This document shows positions 34,427 through 43,057 of a DNA stretch of 64,000 nucleotides, in pieces (the stretch's first letter is position 1; every line of letters begins with the position of its first letter). A model generated the notes under the pieces. The model was not told where the DNA came from, searched no databases, and was given only the letters and a program-made list of their open reading frames with translations. The translations under genes were made by a program, and so were the position numbers. Source of the DNA: Parapedobacter defluvii (GTDB lineage: Bacteria > Bacteroidota > Bacteroidia > Sphingobacteriales > Sphingobacteriaceae); NCBI RefSeq assembly GCF_014642075.1, contig NZ_BMIK01000002.1, positions 124,001-188,000 of the forward strand, written 5' to 3'.

Positions 34427-35083
34427 ATGGAAATGAATTTTGATTATAATAGCACGCGGCCGAAATTGATTTTGGCGGAATATGGCCGGAATGTACAGAA
34501 TATGGTTGATTACATCTGTGCATTGCCGACCAAAGAAGAGCGGAACCGCCACGCTCAGGTCGTTATTGATATGATGGGATTCCTCAATCCGCATCTTCGC
34601 GATGTGGCCGATTTCAAACACAAGCTATGGGATCACCTGCATATTATTTCGGACTTTAAGATCGACGTCGATTCACCTTATCCGACCCCCGATCGGAATG
34701 CCATTCACCCGAAACCCGAGCTGCTTGAATACCCGCAGCACCGGATCCGGTATAAGCATTATGGCCATACCATCGAAAAGATGATTGAACGTGCCCGGAA
34801 AATTGCGGATCCAGAAAAGAAAAAGAACATGACTCAGGCCATCGCCAATTTTATGAAAATGGCGTATGTGACTTGGAATAAAGATACCGTGGAAGATGAT
34901 TCGATTATTGCGGATCTTCGCGAATTGTCTAACGGCGAACTGCAGCTTGGGCCCGATGTGAGCTTAACCAAACTTGATTTCAAAACTCCGCCTCCGGGTA
35001 GCCGGACCAAAGGAGGGACCACCCAACAGAACAATAACAACGGGAAAAACAAAAAACCTCAAAAGAAAAAGAAGAAGCATTGA
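34427..35083 (+). CDS. DUF4290 family protein
   Basis: 218 residues, cytoplasmic. The family pattern NFDYNSTRPKLILAEYGRNVQNMVDY and MMGFLNPHLRDVADFKHKLWDHL is recognised; the domain is found in Bacteroidota next to murA and has no known function. The C-terminal 35 residues are a low-complexity basic tail (Asn, Gln, Lys), perhaps nucleic-acid binding. Its stop overlaps the murA TTG start, as TTGA at 35080-35083, so the two proteins are translationally coupled. This pairing suggests a cell-wall or division role, which is inference only. Confidence 0.85.
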   Translation: MEMNFDYNSTRPKLILAEYGRNVQNMVDYICALPTKEERNRHAQVVIDMMGFLNPHLRDVADFKHKLWDHLHIISDFKIDVDSPYPTPDRNAIHPKPELLEYPQHRIRYKHYGHTIEKMIERARKIADPEKKKNMTQAIANFMKMAYVTWNKDTVEDDSIIADLRELSNGELQLGPDVSLTKLDFKTPPPGSRTKGGTTQQNNNNGKNKKPQKKKKKH

Positions 35084-36405
35084 ATGCATTCGAAATATAT
35101 GGGGGTAACCCATTAAAGGGTGAAATCATCCCTCAGGGTGCAAAAAACGAAGCCCTGCAGATTCTGTCAGCCGTTTTGCTGACCGAAGAGGCCGTAACGG
35201 TGAGCAACGTTCCCGATATCAAAGATGTCAATAAGCTGATTGAGCTGCTCGGTGACCTCGGAGTCGAAGTGCACCGTCAGAGTCAGGATACCTACGTGTT
35301 TAGGGCGAAGGATATCAACCTGGAATATTTCAAATCGGACACATTTAGAAGCAAAGGAGGTGGTTTACGGGGGTCTATTATGATTGTGGGGCCGCTGTTG
35401 GCACGGTTTGGTAAAGCCGCTATTCCTAAGCCCGGTGGCGATAAAATCGGACGCCGGAGACTGGATACTCATTTTTTGGGGTTTGAAAAATTAGGCGCCC
35501 GCTTCCATTACGACGCAAATGCCCATTTCTTCAACGTAGATGCAACGGACCTGACCGGCACGTACATCCTGATGGATGAAGCATCGGTAACGGGCACGGC
35601 CAATATAGTGATGGCGGCCGTATTGGCAAAAGGAACTACCACGATTTACAATGCGGCATGTGAGCCTTACCTACAGCAACTGTGCAAAATGCTGAACCGG
35701 ATGGGAGCAAAGATCACCGGCATTGGTTCCAACTTGCTGACCATCGAAGGGGTGGACCACTTGGGAGGGACCGAACACCGCATGCTGCCGGATATGATCG
35801 AAATCGGTTCGTTTATCGGACTGGCAGCTATGACTGAGTCGGAGATTACAATCAAAGATGTTCATTTTGATGAATTAGGCATCATTCCCTCGGTTTTTTC
35901 CAAATTGGGAATCCGGTTCGAGCGGAAGGGTGATGACATTTATATCCCTCATCAGACCAGTTACGAGATCGATACCTTTATCGACGGCTCCATTCTCACC
36001 GTGGCGGACGCCCCCTGGCCGGGCTTTACGCCGGATCTGCTCAGTATTGTGCTGGTTGTGGCTACACAGGCCAAGGGCAATGTGCTGATTCATCAAAAGA
36101 TGTTTGAAAGCCGGTTGTTTTTTGTTGACAAACTAATAGATATGGGCGCACAGATCATTCTGTGCGATCCGCACAGAGCTACCGTGATTGGTCTGAATAA
36201 GGCGTTTAAACTGCGGGGCATCGAAATGACTTCCCCCGATATCAGGGCTGGTGTTTCCCTACTGATTGCGGCCCTCTCGGCACAGGGAAAGTCCGTTATC
36301 CATAACATCGAACAGATTGAACGTGGCTATCAGGACATCGAAAGGCGGTTACAGGCATTGGGGGCTAACATCCGGCGCATTGACTCAAATCTACCGTTGC
36401 ATTAA
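35080..36405 (+). CDS. murA: UDP-N-acetylglucosamine 1-carboxyvinyltransferase MurA, Cys-to-Asp form
   Basis: 441-residue EPSP-synthase-like enzyme that transfers enolpyruvate from PEP to UDP-GlcNAc, the first committed step of peptidoglycan synthesis. Seen: GAKNEALQILSA with the active Lys22-Asn23, RGSIMIVGPLLARFG, and the catalytic-loop region KPGGDKIGRRRLDTH. Here Asp121 (codon 35440-35442) takes the place of the Cys that acts as general acid and is alkylated by fosfomycin in E. coli. The TTG start at 35080 overlaps the DUF4290 stop; no ATG in frame lies near. It is followed by a gap of 117 bp before the YceI gene. Confidence 0.95.
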   Translation: MNAFEIYGGNPLKGEIIPQGAKNEALQILSAVLLTEEAVTVSNVPDIKDVNKLIELLGDLGVEVHRQSQDTYVFRAKDINLEYFKSDTFRSKGGGLRGSIMIVGPLLARFGKAAIPKPGGDKIGRRRLDTHFLGFEKLGARFHYDANAHFFNVDATDLTGTYILMDEASVTGTANIVMAAVLAKGTTTIYNAACEPYLQQLCKMLNRMGAKITGIGSNLLTIEGVDHLGGTEHRMLPDMIEIGSFIGLAAMTESEITIKDVHFDELGIIPSVFSKLGIRFERKGDDIYIPHQTSYEIDTFIDGSILTVADAPWPGFTPDLLSIVLVVATQAKGNVLIHQKMFESRLFFVDKLIDMGAQIILCDPHRATVIGLNKAFKLRGIEMTSPDIRAGVSLLIAALSAQGKSVIHNIEQIERGYQDIERRLQALGANIRRIDSNLPLH

Positions 36406-36469
36406 AACAATTATGTAAGTTAATTGTTATTTAATCCACATTAATTATAGGAAATAACAATCGCTTTTA

Positions 36470-36477
36470 TATATTTG
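36470..36477 (+). promoter_or_regulatory. Candidate -7 box for the YceI lipoprotein gene
   Basis: TATATTTG matches TAnnTTTG exactly in an AT-rich 117-bp spacer after murA. No TTTG is found at the usual upstream distance, so support is partial. It predicts a leader of about 40 nt. Confidence 0.4.
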
Positions 36478-36522
36478 CATCGAATAATTGTTTAACCATC
36501 TATTACTTAATCATTCAAACCC

Positions 36523-37155
36523 ATGGAAAAATTGTTTTTATCGGTAGCAGCAGGTGCACTATTGTTAACCTCCTGTGTAAGCAATCCAGAAGGAAAAAAA
36601 GCGGAAACGACCGACAGCGTGGAAACAACCGAAACGGTTGGGACAGGCAATACGCTAACGGTAGATACCAGTGCCTCCGAGTTGGCATGGACCGGGCGCA
36701 AAGTCAGTGGTCAGCATCACGGTACCGTCAAAATTAAATCAGGTTCGTTGACGGTAGATGGTGGGCAATTGACGGGCGGTAACTTTGTGGCCGACCTGAC
36801 GACCATCACGAATCACGATCTCGAAGGTGAGTACAAAGGAAAATTGGAAGGCCACCTGAAGTCGCCCGACTTTTTTGACGTCGAAAACCATCCGGAAGCT
36901 ACTTTCGAAATCACCAATGTAGCCCCCGGTTCGGAAGCAGGTGTGGTCAAGGTTTCGGGCAATCTGACCATCCGCGGGATCAGCAAGAACATTACGTTTG
37001 ATGCCCATGTGGAAGAGGCAACAGATTCTTCTGTCAAAGCAACAGCGGATTTCAACATCGCTCGTGAAGACTGGGGAGTAAATTATGCGGGCCAGGCAGA
37101 CGATTTGATCAGTAAAGAGATCAATTTGAAAGTGACGTTGGTGGCGAAAGCCTAA
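36523..37155 (+). CDS. YceI-family lipoprotein
   Basis: 210 residues. The N terminus is a lipoprotein signal with LLTSC (Cys about 18) and a Thr/Glu-rich linker. From about residue 45 on comes the YceI lipocalin-like domain: SELAWTGRKVSGQHHGTVKIKSG, LTTITNHDL, HLKSPDFFDVENHPEATFEI, GNLTIRGISKNITFDA. YceI domains form a beta-barrel that binds long isoprenoid or fatty amides. Attached to the periplasmic side of a membrane, it may carry or sense polyprenyl lipids; that role is not proved. It has its own probable promoter and ends at a strong shared terminator. Confidence 0.92.
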   Translation: MEKLFLSVAAGALLLTSCVSNPEGKKAETTDSVETTETVGTGNTLTVDTSASELAWTGRKVSGQHHGTVKIKSGSLTVDGGQLTGGNFVADLTTITNHDLEGEYKGKLEGHLKSPDFFDVENHPEATFEITNVAPGSEAGVVKVSGNLTIRGISKNITFDAHVEEATDSSVKATADFNIAREDWGVNYAGQADDLISKEINLKVTLVAKA

Positions 37156-37171
37156 AAAGTTACAATGAAAG

Positions 37172-37202
37172 AACCCCTCAAGGCATTCAGCTTTGGGGGG
37201 TT
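37172..37202. terminator. Strong hairpin terminator between convergent genes
   Basis: Arms AACCCCTCAAGGC (37172-37184) and GCTTTGGGGGGTT (37190-37202) pair over all 13 positions with two G-T pairs, around a 5-nt loop ATTCA, and T residues continue to 37205. On the minus strand an A-rich stretch precedes it and TTCTTTCATT follows, so it probably serves both the YceI gene and the convergent CBS gene. Confidence 0.85.
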
Positions 37203-37203
37203 T

Positions 37204-38568
37204 TTAGTATCCTGAAATCGTGTTAATGATGTCGTATTGTGTGATGATGTTGATCTTGCCGTATTCGTCTTCGACCAACACAGCCTGATTATCTTTGTGG
37301 ATCAGTGATGATATTTTGTCGATCGATGTCCGCAGATCAACGAATGGAAAGGGCGGGGTACAGATCTCTTCTACCCCGGCTGATTTTAAGGAAGGATTTT
37401 CCAGCAGCGCATGTAAGATGTCGGCTTCTGTGACTTTTCCAATGACCATTCCCTGCTGAGTTACCGGTATCTGCGAGATGTTGAGTGTTTTCATCAGATT
37501 GAATGTCTCGATGACCGACTGTTCAACATCGGCTGTCACAATCGGCACATCACCCCGCTTCTTAAGGATAGCCTGTGCGGTCAGCTTTTCATCTTTGAGG
37601 AAGCCACGTTCACGGAGCCAGTCTTCGTTGTACATTTTACCCATATAACGAGACCCGTGATCGTGCAGAATAATGACAACCACTGAATTTTCGTCGAGCC
37701 GTTCACGTAGTTGGAGTAGTCCGGCTACCGCCGCCCCAGCAGAGTTACCGGCAAAAATTCCTTCCCTTCGCGCGATTTCCCGGGTCATCAGTGCTGCGTC
37801 TTTGTCCGTTACTTTCTCGAACAGGTCGATCACATCGAAGTCCACATTTTTCGGCAGGAAATCTTCTCCGATGCCTTCCGTGCTGTACGGATAGATCTCC
37901 TCCTTGTCGAATATTCCGGTTTCCTTGTATTTCTTGAAGACCGATCCGTATGAATCAATTCCCCAAACTTGTATATTGGGATTCTTTTCTTTGAGATACC
38001 GGCCTGCACCACTGATCGTTCCACCCGTGCCCACACCGGCAACCAGATGGGTAATCCGGCCTTCGGTCTGTTCCCATATCTCGGGGCCCGTCTGCTCGTA
38101 GTGGGCTTGCGTGTTGGACAGGTTATCGTATTGGTTGGCCTTCCACGAATTGGGAATTTCCCGTTCTAAGCGGCTGGATACCGAATAGTAGGAGCGGGGA
38201 TCTTCCGGGTCGACATTGGTGGGGCAGACAATAACCTGCGCACCGAACGCACGCAGCGCGTCGATTTTTTCCTTGGACTGCTTGTCGGTTGTTGTAAAGA
38301 TACATTTGTATCCTTTAATAACGGCTGCGATGGCTAACCCCATGCCGGTATTGCCGGATGTACCCTCAATGATGGTCCCACCGGGTTTGAGTAATCCGGC
38401 CTTTTCCGCATCTTCGATCATCTTTACCGCCATACGGTCTTTGATGGAATTGCCCGGGTTTGTGGTTTCTACTTTCACCAGTATCGTGCCTTTGACACCT
38501 TTAGTGATGTCGTTCAGCCTAACGAGTGGGGTATTGCCGATGGTTTCCAGAATGTTATTGTACCACAT
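37204..38568 (-). CDS. Cystathionine beta-synthase with C-terminal CBS-domain pair
   Basis: 454-residue PLP enzyme of the CBS/cysteine synthase family. The PLP Lys lies in NPGNSIKDRMAVKMI (about residue 42), with TSGNTGMGLA for the substrate loop and GVGTGGTISGAGRYL for phosphate binding. From about residue 335 two CBS modules follow (VPIVTADVEQSVIETFNLMK..., then FPFVDLRTSIDKISSLIHK...), which in other enzymes bind S-adenosylmethionine or adenosyl compounds as allosteric sensors. It could make cystathionine from serine and homocysteine or act as a cysteine synthase. ATG 38568 is used; a GTG precedes it by 3 bp. It follows amn by 10 bp. Confidence 0.9.
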   Translation of the reverse strand: MWYNNILETIGNTPLVRLNDITKGVKGTILVKVETTNPGNSIKDRMAVKMIEDAEKAGLLKPGGTIIEGTSGNTGMGLAIAAVIKGYKCIFTTTDKQSKEKIDALRAFGAQVIVCPTNVDPEDPRSYYSVSSRLEREIPNSWKANQYDNLSNTQAHYEQTGPEIWEQTEGRITHLVAGVGTGGTISGAGRYLKEKNPNIQVWGIDSYGSVFKKYKETGIFDKEEIYPYSTEGIGEDFLPKNVDFDVIDLFEKVTDKDAALMTREIARREGIFAGNSAGAAVAGLLQLRERLDENSVVVIILHDHGSRYMGKMYNEDWLRERGFLKDEKLTAQAILKKRGDVPIVTADVEQSVIETFNLMKTLNISQIPVTQQGMVIGKVTEADILHALLENPSLKSAGVEEICTPPFPFVDLRTSIDKISSLIHKDNQAVLVEDEYGKINIITQYDIINTISGY

Positions 38569-38578
38569 CACAAAACGA

Positions 38579-39400
38579 TTAAAATTTCAGGTGTTTTACC
38601 GTCAATCCGTTATTGATGAGCTGCCGCAGGGATTCGATTCCAATGGTAAGGTGTGTTTCAACGAATTCGGCGGTTACGCTGGAATCACTTTCTACCGTTT
38701 TCACACCCTCCGGAATCATGGGTTGGTCCGAAACCAGCAGCAGCGCCCCCGTGGGGATTTTATTGGCAAATCCCACAGAAAATATCGTAGCAGTTTCCAT
38801 GTCTACCAACATGGCCCGTATGCGCTTGAGATACCGTTTAAAGACTTTATCGTGTTCCCATACCCGTCGATTCGTCGTATAGACGGTTCCCGTCCAATAA
38901 TCAAGTGAATGATCCCGTATGGTTGTAGAGATGGCCTTCTGCAACGCAAATGCAGGAAGGGCGGGAACTTCCGGTGGGAAGTAATCGTTGGAGGTTCCCT
39001 CGCCCCGGATTGCAGCAATCGGCAACACGAGATCGCCAATCTTATTTTTTTTCTTAAGCCCCCCGGCTTTGCCTAAAAACAACACCGCCTTCGGGGCAAT
39101 CGCCGATAGCAGATCCATAATTGTTGCCGCCATCGGGCTACCCATTCCAAAGTTGATGATGGTGATGCCTCCAGCCGTCACACTTTGCATGGGCTTGTCC
39201 AAACCCATAATGGGGGCGTTGTCATGCATCTCTGAAAACAACCTTACATAGTTGGAGAAGTTGGTCAACAAAATATATTCTCCGAATTCGCCCAAGGGAC
39301 GGCTCGTGTACCGGGGCAACCAACTGTTCACGATATCTTCCTTGGATTTTAAGCCCGGTTTGATGGGGCTTTGCACCGGTTTTACTTTTTTTGTTGCCAT
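38579..39400 (-). CDS. amn: AMP nucleosidase-like phosphorylase-family protein
   Basis: 273 residues of the purine nucleoside phosphorylase/UDP-phosphorylase fold. Segments seen are GGITIINFGMGSPMAATIMDLLSA, AVLFLGKAGGLKKKNKIGDLVLP, and MLVDMETATIFSVGFANKIPTGALLLVSDQPM. The last is the Glu-containing ribose site block. The first 30 residues are basic and probably disordered. It matches the short AMP nucleosidase type common in Bacteroidota, which hydrolyses AMP to adenine and ribose 5-phosphate; related nucleosidases cannot be excluded. It lies 14 bp after clpX. Confidence 0.85.
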   Translation of the reverse strand: MATKKVKPVQSPIKPGLKSKEDIVNSWLPRYTSRPLGEFGEYILLTNFSNYVRLFSEMHDNAPIMGLDKPMQSVTAGGITIINFGMGSPMAATIMDLLSAIAPKAVLFLGKAGGLKKKNKIGDLVLPIAAIRGEGTSNDYFPPEVPALPAFALQKAISTTIRDHSLDYWTGTVYTTNRRVWEHDKVFKRYLKRIRAMLVDMETATIFSVGFANKIPTGALLLVSDQPMIPEGVKTVESDSSVTAEFVETHLTIGIESLRQLINNGLTVKHLKF

Positions 39401-39414
39401 GGCGAGGCCCCTTG

Positions 39415-40662
39415 TTACGCCGCTTTCAGTTTTTTCAGATCAGATTTCTCAAACTTGTGTTTGGCGTATTCCAGTGATATGTATAACTCCTTCTGGTCAT
39501 TTTTGTTTTTGGTAGAAGGAATTTCAAACATGGCATCCAGCATGATTGCTTCGCAGATGGAGCGAAGTCCACGTGCGCCCAACTTGAATTCTTCTGCTTT
39601 ATCGACGATGAATTCAAAGACATCCTCGTCAAATTTGAGTGTCACACCCTCGTAATCAAACAACTTCCTGTACTGTTTGATGAGCGCATTTCTGGGCTCC
39701 GTGAGTATGTTAAGCAGCGTTTTTTTATCGAGTGGGTTGAGATACGTCAAAACCGGTAGCCTGCCGATCAGTTCGGGGATCAAACCGTAGTTTTTTAAAT
39801 CCTGCGGCGTAATATATTTATAAAGGTTATTTACGTCGATGTCTGCATCTTCCTTGTTGACCTTATACCCAATGGTTTGCGTACGCAACCGATTGGCTAT
39901 CTTCTTCTGTATGCCGTCAAACGCCCCCCCACACATAAACAGGATGTTATTTGTATTCACGGCAATCATCTTTTGGTCCGGGTGTTTGCGACCGCCCTGC
40001 GGTGGCACGTTAACGATGGTACCCTCCAGGATTTTGAGCAGCGCCTGCTGCACACCTTCACCGGATACATCCCGTGTAATAGACGGATTATCGCTTTTAC
40101 GCGCTATTTTGTCTATTTCGTCGATGTAAATAATTCCACGTTCTGCGGCCGCAACATCGTAATCGGCGGCTTGAAGCAGGCGGGTCAGAATACTTTCCAC
40201 ATCTTCACCTACGTAACCTGCTTCCGTCAGCACCGTGGCATCGCATATACAAAATGGCACATTCAGGATTTTGGCAATGGTCTTGGCGAGCAATGTTTTT
40301 CCGGTACCCGTTTCGCCGACCATGATGATGTTGGATTTCTCGATTTCGATTTCATCTTTGTCCACCTTTTGGTTGAGCCGTTTGTAATGGTTGTATACCG
40401 ATACGGCCATCACCTTTTTCGCATCATCCTGCCCGATAACGTATTGGTCAAGATGTTCTTTGATCTCGATGGGCCGTATTAATTTCAATGTCGTTTGCAG
40501 CGCCTTGCTTTTTCGCAGGTTCATCTCTTCGGCCAGAATTTCGCCGGCCTGGGTAATACAGCGGTCACATATGTGTGCACCGTCGCCTGCGATAAGCATC
40601 AATGCATCTTGTTTTCGTATACCGCAGAACGAACAGGTCACTTCTTTCATATTTTTTGCCAT
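39415..40662 (-). CDS. clpX: ClpX, ATP-dependent unfoldase of the Clp protease
   Basis: 415 residues. An N-terminal C4 zinc finger ([19 protein letters not shown]...CDRC) selects substrates. The AAA+ module has Walker [16 protein letters not shown], Walker [14 protein letters not shown], the pore loop [14 protein letters not shown], and sensor segments. ClpX feeds unfolded proteins to ClpP and begins 1 bp after the clpP stop. Length and motifs are complete. It is the second gene of a clpP-clpX-amn-cbs unit. Confidence 0.97.
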   Translation of the reverse strand: MAKNMKEVTCSFCGIRKQDALMLIAGDGAHICDRCITQAGEILAEEMNLRKSKALQTTLKLIRPIEIKEHLDQYVIGQDDAKKVMAVSVYNHYKRLNQKVDKDEIEIEKSNIIMVGETGTGKTLLAKTIAKILNVPFCICDATVLTEAGYVGEDVESILTRLLQAADYDVAAAERGIIYIDEIDKIARKSDNPSITRDVSGEGVQQALLKILEGTIVNVPPQGGRKHPDQKMIAVNTNNILFMCGGAFDGIQKKIANRLRTQTIGYKVNKEDADIDVNNLYKYITPQDLKNYGLIPELIGRLPVLTYLNPLDKKTLLNILTEPRNALIKQYRKLFDYEGVTLKFDEDVFEFIVDKAEEFKLGARGLRSICEAIMLDAMFEIPSTKNKNDQKELYISLEYAKHKFEKSDLKKLKAA

Positions 40663-40663
40663 T

Positions 40664-41359
40664 TTATTTTTCCTTTTTGGAATTCAACACTTCGTCCACC
40701 ATACCGTGTTCTTTGGCTTCCGAAGAGGTCATCCAGTAGTCGCGATCCGACGATTTTTCCACCCAGTCATAGGGTTTGCCGGAATGATGTGAGATGATTT
40801 CGTATAATTCCTTTTTAAGTTTCAGCATTTCACGGAGGTTGATTTCCATGTCGGAAGCCACTCCCTGTGCGCCTCCCGATGGCTGGTGTATCATCACGCG
40901 CGAGTGGGTCAATGCCGCACGTTTTCCTTTTGCGCCCGCGCAAAGTAATACCGCTCCCATAGACGCGGCCATACCGGTGCAGATCGTAGCCACGTCAGGC
41001 GTAATGTACTGCATGGTATCGTAGATTCCTAAGCCTGCATATACACTTCCACCCGGCGAATTGATGTAAATCTGAATGTCGCGGTGGGCATCTGCAGACT
41101 GTAGGAAGAGCAGTTGTGCCTGTATGATATTGGCTACCTGATCCGTAACGGCATCTCCAAGGAAGATAATGCGATCCATCATGAGACGTGAAAATACGTC
41201 CATTTGTGCCACGTTCAGTTGCCGCTCTTCGATGATATAGGGTGTAAGTGAAGTGGGCATCTTGTGTTCCACGCGGGAGATGAAGTTATCTATGTGTTGG
41301 CTGCCGATCCGGTGGTGCTTGATTGCATATTTCCTGAATTCCTTTTTATCGATACTCAT
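40664..41359 (-). CDS. clpP: ClpP, proteolytic subunit of the Clp protease
   Basis: 231-residue serine peptidase. The active-site Ser is in TICTGMAASMGAVLLCAG, the His in VMIHQPSGGAQG, and the Asp in DRDYWMTSSEAKEHG. IYINSPGGSVYAGLGIYDTM is the typical strand-helix that shapes the barrel. It forms a double heptamer with ClpX as partner. The N-terminal 25 residues are a typical short propeptide or extension. No trigger-factor gene lies upstream, unlike many genomes. Confidence 0.97.
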   Translation of the reverse strand: MSIDKKEFRKYAIKHHRIGSQHIDNFISRVEHKMPTSLTPYIIEERQLNVAQMDVFSRLMMDRIIFLGDAVTDQVANIIQAQLLFLQSADAHRDIQIYINSPGGSVYAGLGIYDTMQYITPDVATICTGMAASMGAVLLCAGAKGKRAALTHSRVMIHQPSGGAQGVASDMEINLREMLKLKKELYEIISHHSGKPYDWVEKSSDRDYWMTSSEAKEHGMVDEVLNSKKEK

Positions 41360-41515
41360 ATTTTTCTGATTAATTGTGCTAATATATATGATTTTGTTTA
41401 AATTTTAATTTGTAGCGCAGTATTTAATCGTTGCGACAAACATCAGGCCATTGGCATCTGAGACATTTTGACTGCCAAAATGCCCTATGATTTGCTGCCA
41501 GCATGTCGGTTTTTC

Positions 41516-41983
41516 TTAGGTAAAATACGGGGCGCCGAAGTCGGGGAGATCGGTGAGAAATTCAAAAGAACTATGCTCGAAATCAATGCGGCAATAGTAG
41601 TGCTGCAGGCCATTACTTACCAATAAAAAAGGAATACGGTGTACCGTATTGTATCGGGCGATCTGTTCAAATGCTGCCTGTGTGATTTTTACGGACGGAG
41701 CCTTAAATTCCGCCAGCAGAATCTTATTGCCTCCCGTGTCAAAGACAACCAGGTCGCTCCTCCGCGGCATCTCGTTAACCTTGAGCCCACCTTCCAGCTT
41801 AATGAGCGACTTCGGATAGCGTTTCGTGCGGATAAGGTGTTGTACCCAATGCTGACGCACCCATTCCTCAGGCGTAAGCACCAGTTGCTTTTTGCGTAAT
41901 TCGTCAAATATATACAACTTCGTGCCATCCCGTTGGATCTTCGCGGCATACGCCGGTAAATTGAGCGGTATTGGAGTGAACAT
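41516..41983 (-). CDS. HSDR_N-type PD-(D/E)xK nuclease-like protein
   Basis: 155 residues resembling the N-terminal domain of type I restriction R subunits, but standing alone. The core reads RSDLVVFDTGGNKILLAEFKAP, a D...ExK nuclease signature (Asp of SDLVV, then Glu and Lys of AEFK), followed by a helix with AFEQIARYN. Proteins like this occur widely in Bacteroidota next to holA. No HsdM or HsdS gene is present, so a restriction role is unlikely; a repair or replication-linked nuclease is possible. It is divergent from holA with 66 bp between the starts, and has a probable leaderless promoter. Confidence 0.85.
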   Translation of the reverse strand: MFTPIPLNLPAYAAKIQRDGTKLYIFDELRKKQLVLTPEEWVRQHWVQHLIRTKRYPKSLIKLEGGLKVNEMPRRSDLVVFDTGGNKILLAEFKAPSVKITQAAFEQIARYNTVHRIPFLLVSNGLQHYYCRIDFEHSSFEFLTDLPDFGAPYFT

Positions 41984-41987
41984 CCTG

Positions 41988-42019
41988 CAAACTTAGGTAA
42001 GTTACTTATAAAACCTAAA
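41988..42019 (-). promoter_or_regulatory. Predicted leaderless promoter of the HSDR_N gene
   Basis: On the minus strand TTTA (42019-42016), a 20-bp spacer and TAAGTTTG (41995-41988), a perfect TAnnTTTG. The box ends 4 bp before the ATG at 41983, so transcription should begin at about the start codon. Confidence 0.5.
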
Positions 42020-42049
42020 ATAATGTTTAATTTGGCGGCGGAAAGAAAG

Positions 42050-43057
42050 ATGGATGCCAATAAAATCATTGCCGATATAAAAAACAGGAAGTTATTGCCT
42101 GTTTACCTGTTGCACGGGGAGGAACCCTATTACATTGATCTGATCAGTGATTACATCGAGGAACACGTACTGGAAGAAGCCCATAAGGGGTTTGACCAAA
42201 CAATCTTATACGGCAAGGATACCGATTTTGTAACCCTGGTGAATGCCGCTAAGCGGTATCCGATGTTAGGTGAGTATCAGGTTATTATTGTCAAAGAAGC
42301 CCAGAATCTTAAGTGGAAAGGGGATGATGACCTGCTGTTGGCTTACCTGGAAAACCCGATGCGAAGTACCGTGCTGGTGCTTGCTCATAAGCATGCGAAA
42401 TTCGATAAGCGGAAAAAGATTTATAAAATAGCAGAAAAAGCCGGCGTGGTGCTCGAATCGGCCAAACTATACGACGACAAAATAGCTCCTTGGATCAACT
42501 CATTTGCCAAAGAACGGGGCTGGGAAATTCATCCACAGGCGGCTGCGATGATGGCTGAATACTTAGGGAATGACCTTTCCAAAGTGGTCAATGAGCTGGA
42601 GAAGCTGATGCTCAATGTACCGAAAGACCGCCAGATTTCTGCACAGGACATTGAACGGAATATCGGTATCAGCAAGGACTTTAATGTGTTTGAATTAAAT
42701 ACCGCCCTCGCAAAACGGGAAGCAACCAAGGCTTTTCAGATCGTATCGTATTTTGCAGCCAATCCGCGCAGTAATCCCATACAGGTGATATTGGGTGCCA
42801 TGGCGGGGTATTTTACAAAAATATTGAAATACCATTACCTTCCTGATAAATCGCCGCAGGCGGTAGCGCGGGAACTCGGTGTCCATCCTTTTTTTACCCG
42901 GGAATACGATTTGGCGGCACGCAGTTATAACCGTCGCAAAACGTTTGACATTATCGCATATCTGCGCGAATACGACCTCAAGTCGAAGGGTTTGAACGCG
43001 GCAAATATCGAGCAGGGAGATTTGCTTAAGGAATTGGTTTACAAAATTCTCTATTAA
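42050..43057 (+). CDS. holA: DNA polymerase III delta subunit
   Basis: 335 residues from ATG 42050 (MDANKIIADIKNRKLLPVYLLHGEEPYYIDLISDYI). That stretch is the family's N-terminal signature of the clamp-loader wrench. The rest is helical, with DANKI-type AAA+-like domains I-II and the collar domain III ending in GDLLKELVYKIL. It opens the sliding clamp for loading onto DNA. An in-frame ATG at 42023 would add nine residues without family character. The next start follows the stop by one base position (TAAATG). Confidence 0.9.
   Translation: MDANKIIADIKNRKLLPVYLLHGEEPYYIDLISDYIEEHVLEEAHKGFDQTILYGKDTDFVTLVNAAKRYPMLGEYQVIIVKEAQNLKWKGDDDLLLAYLENPMRSTVLVLAHKHAKFDKRKKIYKIAEKAGVVLESAKLYDDKIAPWINSFAKERGWEIHPQAAAMMAEYLGNDLSKVVNELEKLMLNVPKDRQISAQDIERNIGISKDFNVFELNTALAKREATKAFQIVSYFAANPRSNPIQVILGAMAGYFTKILKYHYLPDKSPQAVARELGVHPFFTREYDLAARSYNRRKTFDIIAYLREYDLKSKGLNAANIEQGDLLKELVYKILY

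Noticed and set aside
41516-41983. Remnant of a type I restriction-modification locus
   Set aside because: No hsdM, hsdS or helicase part is near; the short protein is complete with its own start, stop and promoter.
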